Below, piece by piece: positions 51,479 to 58,029 of a stretch of DNA of 64,000 nt. Position 1 is the first letter of the stretch. Every line of letters starts with the position of its first letter. A program made the position numbers and the translations under genes. Source of the stretch: Rossellomorea vietnamensis (GTDB lineage: Bacteria > Bacillota > Bacilli > Bacillales > Bacillaceae_B); contig NZ_VTEI01000008.1 of NCBI RefSeq assembly GCF_008180415.1, forward strand, positions 90,334 through 154,333, in the 5' to 3' direction. The notes below the pieces were generated by a model. That model saw only the letters and a list, made by a program, of their open reading frames with translations, was not told the DNA's origin and ran no database searches.

Positions 51479-52378
51479 ATGGTATTATCATTGAACAATG
51501 TAACGAAGCGATTCGGGAAGTTCACTGCAGTGGATGATTTATCGATCAGCATACCGGAAAAAGAGATGTTTGGTTTCTTGGGGGGAAATGGTGCTGGCAA
51601 AACGACCACTTTCAGGATGATCCTCGGGCTGCTTGATCCGAGTGCGGGAACCATTACCTGGAATGGCAAAAAAATTGATTACTCAACTAGTCCGGAAATT
51701 GGCTACCTTCCGGAAGAACGCGGTTTGTATCCGAAGATGAAAGTAAATGACCAAATCATTTACCTCGCCCGCTTGAGAGGAATGGATAAACGAGAAGCTG
51801 AAAAAGAACTGGAGTACTGGTTAGAACGCTTCAACGTTCCTGAATATAAAACCAAGAAAGTGGAGGAGTTATCTAAAGGGAATCAGCAAAAGATCCAGTT
51901 GATCGCTTCCATTATACATAAGCCGAAATTATTGATTCTCGATGAGCCTTTCAGCGGCCTTGACCCCGTCAATGTGGAGCTGCTGAAGGATGCGGTTGCT
52001 GATATCAAGGAAAGCGGAACAACAATCGTGTTTTCAAGCCATCGGATGGAACATGTAGAAGAGCTTTGTGAAAACCTCTGTATCATGCATAAAGGGACTC
52101 CGGTAGTGCATGGAGGATTAAAAGAAATCAAGCGTTCGTTCGGTAAGAAGAACGTGACGATCCATGCGGATTACGATTTGAGTTTTCTGCAAACACTTTC
52201 CGGAGTTACTAAGACAAAGAAAACGACAGAGGGAATCCAGCTTCAGGTCCAATCCGAAGATATTGCACAGGATGTTTTCAACGAAGTGGTCAAGAGAGGC
52301 TTCGTCCGCAAGTTTGAACTGGAGGAGCCGTCCTTGAATGATATTTTCATTGAGAAAGTAGGTACTTCATATGAATAA
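51479..52378 (+). CDS. yhaQ: ABC transporter ATPase YhaQ (NatA-like)
   Basis: A 299-residue ATPase: Walker A GGNGAGKTT, Q-loop GYLPEERGLYPKM, signature LSKGNQQK, Walker B LLILDEPFSGLDPVN, H-loop FSSHRMEH. It has the C-terminal extension of NatA-type ATPases. With YhaP it forms a two-gene exporter resembling the Na+ exporter NatAB; the substrate is unproven. GGGAGGAAAGAGC precedes the ATG. Its 3' end overlaps yhaP by eight bases. Confidence 0.88.
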   Translation: MVLSLNNVTKRFGKFTAVDDLSISIPEKEMFGFLGGNGAGKTTTFRMILGLLDPSAGTITWNGKKIDYSTSPEIGYLPEERGLYPKMKVNDQIIYLARLRGMDKREAEKELEYWLERFNVPEYKTKKVEELSKGNQQKIQLIASIIHKPKLLILDEPFSGLDPVNVELLKDAVADIKESGTTIVFSSHRMEHVEELCENLCIMHKGTPVVHGGLKEIKRSFGKKNVTIHADYDLSFLQTLSGVTKTKKTTEGIQLQVQSEDIAQDVFNEVVKRGFVRKFELEEPSLNDIFIEKVGTSYE

Positions 52379-53621
52379 TTTTTTCTTGATCCTCGGCCAA
52401 TCATACCTGAATAAATTGAAGGCAAAATCATTTATCATCACCACCCTCATTGTGGCGGCAGGCATTTTTTTGCTGGCCAACTTGCAGGGGATCATCGAAG
52501 GCTTCAGCGGGGATGAACAGGATGTGGTTGCTGTTGTTGATGAAACAGGTGAGTTGTTCAGCCCCTTCTCCGCTCAATTGAGCACAATGAATGAAGAACT
52601 GGAATTAGAACAAACGAGTGAAAGTGAAGAGAGCTTGAAGGAAAGTACAGAAGAAGGGACCTATGATGGATACCTGATTCTTTCCGAAGATGAAAACGGC
52701 TTGCCGCAAGGAATCTATAAGTCTGAGTCGATTTCCGCTTCTTCACTGGCAAATGATCTGCAGAATGCTCTCCAGGGAATCAAATCATCAAGGGCTGCTG
52801 AAAACCTGGAACTGTCACCTGAAGAGCTGGCTTCATTAAGTGCACCAGTTTCCTTTGAGAGGGAAGCGCTGGTAGAGGGGGCTAAATCTGAAGAAGAATT
52901 GAATCAGGCACGAGGAATTGTGTATCTTCTGTTATTCTTTATCTACATTTCGGTCATTGTCTATGCCAATATGATCGCAATGGAAGTGGCAACGGAAAAA
53001 TCATCCCGTGTGATGGAAATCTTGATCTCAAGTGTTTCTCCGGTAAAGCAGATGTTCGCGAAAATTTTGGGAATCGGCCTGGTCGGCTTGACTCAACTGT
53101 CGATATTATTGGGAGTCGGGTACTTTGCCCTGACAAGCAAAGCAGATTCCGAAATGGGAGGAATAATGGAATTTTTCGGATTGAATGAAATCCCTGTGGG
53201 CATTATCATCTATGCCATCCTGTTCTTCCTTCTTGGCTACTTCCTGTATGCGACTTTAGCGGCACTTCTAGGCTCCCTTGTCAGCAGGATTGAAGATGTC
53301 CAGCAAATGGTCATGCCGATGACCTTCCTGATCATGATCGGCTTCTTCATTGCCTTTTATGGACTAGGCAATCCTGAGGCTGGATTCATTACGGCGGCTT
53401 CGTATATTCCATTCTTCACTCCAATGGTCATGTTCCTGCGTGTAGGGATGCTCAATATAGCTGTCTGGGAACCTATCCTCGGTATTGCTGTCCTTGTTCT
53501 CTCCATTCTGATTTTGGGCTGGTTCGGAGCACGAATCTACCGGGGCGGTGTATTGATGTATGGCAAGTCAAATTCTTACAAAGATATTAAAAAAGCCTTG
53601 GAGTTAACGAAGAAAAATTAA
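52371..53621 (+). CDS. yhaP: ABC transporter permease YhaP (NatB-like)
   Basis: A 416-residue permease with one N-terminal membrane helix (KSFIITTLIVAAGIFLLANL), a large external domain of ~160 residues, then about five membrane helices from VYLLLFFIYISVIVYANMIA to the C-terminus. EVATEKSSRVMEILISSVSP is the family landmark. It is coupled to yhaQ. A terminator follows, and a MITE has inserted into that terminator tail. Confidence 0.88.
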   Translation: MNNFFLILGQSYLNKLKAKSFIITTLIVAAGIFLLANLQGIIEGFSGDEQDVVAVVDETGELFSPFSAQLSTMNEELELEQTSESEESLKESTEEGTYDGYLILSEDENGLPQGIYKSESISASSLANDLQNALQGIKSSRAAENLELSPEELASLSAPVSFEREALVEGAKSEEELNQARGIVYLLLFFIYISVIVYANMIAMEVATEKSSRVMEILISSVSPVKQMFAKILGIGLVGLTQLSILLGVGYFALTSKADSEMGGIMEFFGLNEIPVGIIIYAILFFLLGYFLYATLAALLGSLVSRIEDVQQMVMPMTFLIMIGFFIAFYGLGNPEAGFITAASYIPFFTPMVMFLRVGMLNIAVWEPILGIAVLVLSILILGWFGARIYRGGVLMYGKSNSYKDIKKALELTKKN

Positions 53622-53626
53622 TGTTT

Positions 53627-53668
53627 AGGCAGTTTCTCCTTTGAGCAGGGGAACTGCCTTTTTTATTT
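53627..53668 (+). terminator. Terminator of yhaQP
   Basis: AGGCAGTTTCTCCT (53627-53640) pairs with AGGGGAACTGCCTT (53647-53660), then a T tract whose last eight bases form the left target duplication of the next element. Confidence 0.85.
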
Positions 53669-53669
53669 A

Positions 53670-53859
53670 GGCTGTATTCGCATACTTGTTGCTTTCGGGA
53701 AAATCCCAAGAGCCGGACTTTTCCCCGTATACTAAGGGCTTTCTCTCAAATCCGAGAGAGCAGCTCTTTTCTTTTGCTGGTTACGAGGTTATTCCGGTGA
53801 ATTATGGTTATTTTTTTCGGAATTAATCTGAAAAAACAACAAAGTTTACGAAAAGAGCC
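53670..53859 (+). mobile_element. MITE-like element, copy 3 (8-bp TSD)
   Basis: 190 bp, GGCTGTATTCGCATA ... TTTACGAAAAGAGCC. It is flanked by the exact 8-bp repeat TTTATTTA (53662-53669 and 53860-53867). Same orientation as copy 1, with extra internal sequence forming a second short hairpin. It is inserted in the T tail of the yhaP terminator. Confidence 0.85.
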
Positions 53860-53868
53860 TTTATTTAA

Positions 53869-53985
53869 GACTGTTTTCGCAAAGATTGTGGGTGTGGAAA
53901 AGTAATGGATTTCCACACCAATCCCTACTTGAAAGGGCAGAAACGCAAGTAGCCATCGAAAAGCAAAATCTTTTAGAAAAGAGCC
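53869..53985 (+). mobile_element. Related MITE-like element in tandem (no clear TSD)
   Basis: 117 bp. GACTGTTTTCGCAAAGATT at the left and AATCTTTTAGAAAAGAGCC at the right are inverted ends of the same style. Inside, GGTGTGGAAA pairs with TTTCCACACC. It begins one base after the right duplication of copy 3. No 8-bp duplication of its own is visible. Confidence 0.6.
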
Positions 53986-54253
53986 ATATATAATGAATGG
54001 AAATATTGGCGGGTCATTTCCTTTGAGAGGTTAAAGCCGGCCGGTCATTGATTTTGGTGATGCATCTCTTATTTAAGGAAGGCAAAGCAGGTATTCGTTT
54101 GTCTAAAGCGAACATTTAAGTGATGAAGGATTTTTTGTACCCCCTTGAGTGTGCCGGTCTGAGGGGGCTGTCTAACAAATGATTTCCAAGGATGCGGTGC
54201 AGTCAGTTGATCTCTCTAGCAGCATTATCTTCGGAGAAAAAGGTGGTTAACTC

Positions 54254-54439
54254 GTGGAAGCAATAATAGTAGGAATGATTTATTTATTTTTAATCCTGGG
54301 CTTTTACTTTGTGATAAAGAAAGCAGTGGCAGAGGGAATTGATTCTTCTCGTGAAATCAAGAAGTTGAGAAGTGAACTCAGGTTGTTGAACAAGGAACTG
54401 AAAAAAGAAACTGGAAATAAAATAGATAAAAAAATATGA
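54254..54439 (+). CDS. Small single-pass membrane protein, unknown
   Basis: A 61-residue protein starting at GTG after AAAAAGGTGG. Residues about 4-24 (IIVGMIYLFLILGFYFVIKK) form one membrane helix, followed by a charged helix (REIKKLRSELRLLNKELKKE) that could form a coiled coil. No family is recognised. It is 66 bp before the FAD-dependent gene in the same direction. Confidence 0.55.
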   Translation: MEAIIVGMIYLFLILGFYFVIKKAVAEGIDSSREIKKLRSELRLLNKELKKETGNKIDKKI

Positions 54440-54505
54440 GTAAAGGGTGCTCCTTGTGAGAGAAGCATCAGCAACTGGGAATGAATCAGAAAGGAAGTGT
54501 GGTTT

Positions 54506-55858
54506 GTGAAGGACAGCTTGTATGACGTTACTATCATTGGAGCAGGTGTGAGCGGCATTTTCACAGCTTATCAGTTATTAAAAGAGAATGAGAATACCAA
54601 CATACATATTATAGATCTGGGTAAGAAACTGGAGGAGCGCGTCTGCGGCCTCGATAATGGAGGCCCTTGTACTTGCGGAGAAATCTGCTCAAAATACATA
54701 GGGTTTGCCGGTCTGGGAAAATCAGAGGGAAAATTCAATTACACCAATGATTTTGGAGGAGAACTTGGCAGGAAAATCGGAAAAGAGCACGCAATGGAAC
54801 TGATGAAGGAAGTGGATGAAATTCTGTGTGAGTTTGGTGGAGGAGTTGTGGAGACGTATAATACCCTTAATGAGGAGCTTTCTGCCAGGGCTGAGCAGTA
54901 TAAATTCAGAGTTCTCTCCACTACTGTCCGTCATCTCGGAACTCAGTTGGCACAAAAGGTTTTTCAAGGAATCTATGAGTTTTTAAAAGAGAAAGCCGAT
55001 TTGACCTTTGAAACAAGGATCGAATCGATTACACGTAATTCTGAAGGATTTCAATTAAGCTCAGAGGATAGACATTTTCCTACCAGGAAGCTGGTGATGG
55101 CTACAGGGATGAGCGGAAGCAGGTGGCTGAAGCACCAGACAGAATCGCTTGGGCTTTTTCCAGGAGAAACAAGGCTTGATTTGGGCCTGCGTGTGGAAAT
55201 GAAAGGCAGCCAGCTGGATGCGATCCTGAAGGAAACCTTTGAAACGAAACTGACCTATTTGGGGGATTCTTATACGGCGACAACCTATTGCATGAACCCA
55301 CAAGGAAGGATCATCCGGAAACATCAGCATGGGCTGGTCATGCCGGATGGCCAGAATGTAAGGGAGAAGGAGACACCCAGTCACAATCTGAATTTTACAT
55401 TGTTTGTCCCAAGGTACTTCAGTACACAGGGCGAAGCACAGGAGTATGCTGAATCTGTCATCCAAAAGATTAATAGAGGAACGGACAGGATCGTTGTACA
55501 GAGATTGGAAGATTTAAAATCCGGTCGAATCACAAACGACTTAAGTCGAAATAGCATCCTGCCGACTTTGTCAGCGGATTACGGAAATGTAATAGAGGAA
55601 GTTCCCTGTCTGTATACCAGGGCGCTGCTTGAGATGTTATCCTCGCTTGAAGGTCTGCTGGGTGAAAGGATTCATGGCGACACGTTGATTTACGGAATCG
55701 ATGCCAAATTTTATGAGCCGAAATTATTTACGAACACATTTTTTGAAAGTGAAGTCTCTGGCTTGTATCTCATTGGAGATTGTTCAGGAGAAACGCATTC
55801 TTTATCGCAGGCCGCAGCAAGTGGTATTTGGCTGGGTAAACATTTGGGGTTAGGATAA
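54506..55858 (+). CDS. FAD-dependent oxidoreductase (COG2509-like)
   Basis: A 450-residue flavoprotein. The N-terminal FAD motif reads VTIIGAGVSGIFTAYQLL. A Cys-rich segment (CGLDNGGPCTCGEIC) follows near residues 50-64, and the C-terminal GLYLIGDCSGETHSLSQAAASG is the second FAD/ring motif. This resembles uncharacterised FAD-dependent dehydrogenases. GTG 54506 is preferred over GTG 54497, because the AAGGAAG site lies just before the latter. The Cys cluster may hold a metal or take part in redox; unproven. Confidence 0.8.
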   Translation: MKDSLYDVTIIGAGVSGIFTAYQLLKENENTNIHIIDLGKKLEERVCGLDNGGPCTCGEICSKYIGFAGLGKSEGKFNYTNDFGGELGRKIGKEHAMELMKEVDEILCEFGGGVVETYNTLNEELSARAEQYKFRVLSTTVRHLGTQLAQKVFQGIYEFLKEKADLTFETRIESITRNSEGFQLSSEDRHFPTRKLVMATGMSGSRWLKHQTESLGLFPGETRLDLGLRVEMKGSQLDAILKETFETKLTYLGDSYTATTYCMNPQGRIIRKHQHGLVMPDGQNVREKETPSHNLNFTLFVPRYFSTQGEAQEYAESVIQKINRGTDRIVVQRLEDLKSGRITNDLSRNSILPTLSADYGNVIEEVPCLYTRALLEMLSSLEGLLGERIHGDTLIYGIDAKFYEPKLFTNTFFESEVSGLYLIGDCSGETHSLSQAAASGIWLGKHLGLG

Positions 55859-55929
55859 GGACCGGTCCATTAAATTTACATACTCAGCGAATCTTTTTTA
55901 AGGAAATTTTGTTGGTGAGATTCACTTAA

Positions 55930-56467
55930 TGGTGCATCAAGGCAAGCACCTCACGGCAAGATGGAGAAGAAGAGGTCGGCAATCCCGCCCTTTGGGTACA
56001 TGATCAGTGTGAAACAGCGAAGAAGATGTATCCAATCTCGCCCTTTGGGTACATGATCAGTATGAAACAGTGAAGAAGATGTCCCCAATCCGGCCCTTTG
56101 GGTACATTATCTGAGTAAAACAGTGAAGAAGATGTCTCCAATCCACCCCTTTGGGTACATGAGTGTGGCAAGATGGCGGAGAAGATGTATCCAAGCAAGC
56201 CCTTTGGGTACATGATCAGTGTGAAGCAGTGAAGAAGATGTATCCAATCCACCCCTTTTGGTACATGATCAGTGTGAAGCAGGGAAGAAGATGTACCCAA
56301 GCAAGCCCTTAGGGTACATGATCAGTGTGAAGCAGGGAAGAAGATGTACCCAAGCAAGCCCTTAGGGTACATGATCAGTGTGAAACAGCGAAGAAGATGT
56401 CGCCAATCCGGCCCTTTGGGTGCATGATCAGTGTGAAACAGCGAAGAAGATGTCCCCAATCCAGCAT
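55930..56467. repeat. 53-bp hairpin-repeat array D (9 clear units)
   Basis: Nine units at 55991, 56044, 56097, 56150, 56203, 56256, 56309, 56362 and 56415, each 53 bp, with a degenerate one before. A unit reads TTTGGGTACATGATCAG, then a GAAGAAG stretch, then ATGTACCCAA-type sequence: TTGGGTACAT pairs with ATGTAYCCAA around a ~24-base purine-rich loop. Units differ at scattered sites. Non-coding; ORFs across it change frame with period 53. Confidence 0.85.
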
Positions 56468-56775
56468 CTTTATGACATCTTGTATATTCACATGATAGAT
56501 TGCAAGTGTGATTGAGGAAAAAAGTGAGTTGAACGAACGGAAAGAAGATGAAATCACTCATGATTTCATCTTCTTTATTTGATTTTTTCACTAGAACAGA
56601 GACCACCTGAGGCAGAAACCACGGCAATGAAAACTTGAAAGCGCATGGCCGGTAACTGTTAAAAAACCGATTAATAAGAATATCCCCGCCCATCCTTATT
56701 TTTTGATGAAAAGTAGTCTATAATGAAAGAATAAGAGAACGTGCATTCGTATCGAATGAAAGAAGGGTTGATTCT
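56468..56775. other. Spacer between array D and yhaO
   Basis: No gene or repeat is supported. A hairpin GATGAAATCA ... TGATTTCATC (about 56547-56571) with T nearby could be a terminator. No convincing promoter for yhaO was identified. Confidence 0.4.
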
Positions 56776-58005
56776 GTGAACAAAGTAACATTTATACATA
56801 CGGCCGACCTGCATTTAGACAGTCCTTTCAAGGGATTGAAGCATTTTCCGGAGGAGCTGTTTCAGAGGGTGCAGAACAGCACTTTTGCCTCTTTTGAGAG
56901 AATTGTTGAGCATGCAGTAAAGCGGAAGGTGGATTTCTTCATCATATCAGGGGACCTGTATGATGAAGAAGATAGAAGCATCCGGGCTCAAGCCAGATTA
57001 AAAAGACAATTTCAGCGGCTGGACGAAGCCGGCATTGCGGTATATATCATCCATGGAAATCATGATTATCTAGGAAATTACTGGTCGCATTTAGAGATGC
57101 CTGACAATGTTAAAGTGTTTGGGGCAGAGGTGGAGGAAGTCATCCATCCAACCAATGGGGGAAGGGAGGTCCACTTATACGGTTTCAGTTATGATAAACG
57201 CCATGTGCTGGAACGGAAAGCCGCTGGGTATCCTCCTGCCCGGAAGGATGGAGATATTCATATTGGCCTCCTTCATGGAAGCGAAGCAGGGGAGACATCT
57301 GCTCACGAGCCTTACGCTCCATTCAGCTTAACGGAACTCAAGGAGAAAAACTACGACTATTGGGCACTTGGGCATATACATGTCCGCCAGCTGCTTTCTG
57401 CTTCCCCGCCGATTGTGTATCCCGGGAATATACAAGGCAGGCACCGAAAAGAAACGGGGCCGAAGGGCTGTTATGCTGTGACAATCGAGAATGAAGAAGC
57501 AGAACTTGAATTCATCGAGACGCAGGAAATCCTGTGGGAAAAAACCTCTATCTCCTTGAAGGAAGAGACAAAGCTGAGCCAGGTTTTTGAACTGTGCAAG
57601 TCTGAAATGGAAAGATTCCGAAGAGAGGGAGGCACCTTTTTGGAGATTGAACTCACAGATATAGAAAAAATAGGTGCTGAGGTTCTACAGAAAATCCAGA
57701 GCGGAGAAATTTTGGAAGCGTTCCAGGATGGTGAGGAGTACCAGGAGGATTTTGTCTGGGTGCACTCCTTAAGAATCAAGGAAAACACCGGGGTTGGTTA
57801 TATTGAAGGACAGGAAACATTCCTGAATGAAATGATTCAAAACATCCAGGGCTGGGATGATCAGAGCTGGGACGAGGCTTCCTCAGTATTATTTCTTCAT
57901 CCCCAGGCGCACCGCTATATTGATTCACTTCAACCTGAAGAAAAGGAAGAGATCAAAGAGGCTGTGCTATCAATGCTGCAAACTTCTTTCTCCTATAAAG
58001 ATTAA
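56776..58005 (+). CDS. yhaO: YhaO, Mre11/SbcD-like DNA repair nuclease
   Basis: A 409-residue metallophosphoesterase. Metal motifs are HTADLHLDSPFKG (Asp, His), SGDLYDEEDRS, HGNHDYLG and LGHIHVRQLL. It pairs with YhaN as an Mre11-Rad50-like (SbcD-SbcC-like) complex that processes DNA ends. The GTG start follows AGAAGGG. It is 24 bp before yhaN in one operon. The metal residues are intact. Confidence 0.93.
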   Translation: MNKVTFIHTADLHLDSPFKGLKHFPEELFQRVQNSTFASFERIVEHAVKRKVDFFIISGDLYDEEDRSIRAQARLKRQFQRLDEAGIAVYIIHGNHDYLGNYWSHLEMPDNVKVFGAEVEEVIHPTNGGREVHLYGFSYDKRHVLERKAAGYPPARKDGDIHIGLLHGSEAGETSAHEPYAPFSLTELKEKNYDYWALGHIHVRQLLSASPPIVYPGNIQGRHRKETGPKGCYAVTIENEEAELEFIETQEILWEKTSISLKEETKLSQVFELCKSEMERFRREGGTFLEIELTDIEKIGAEVLQKIQSGEILEAFQDGEEYQEDFVWVHSLRIKENTGVGYIEGQETFLNEMIQNIQGWDDQSWDEASSVLFLHPQAHRYIDSLQPEEKEEIKEAVLSMLQTSFSYKD

Positions 58006-58029
58006 TAATGAATAGAGGAGGTGATATCA

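Noticed and set aside
55930..56467. Possible CRISPR array
   Set aside because: The whole 53-bp unit repeats; there are no unique spacers of constant length between identical repeats and no cas genes nearby.
56004..56693. Minus-strand ORFs of ~98 and ~123 codons in array D (repeating VPKG/MYPKG-like text)
   Set aside because: They are produced by translating the 53-bp repeats; frame shifts with each unit and no ribosome-binding sites or homologues support them.
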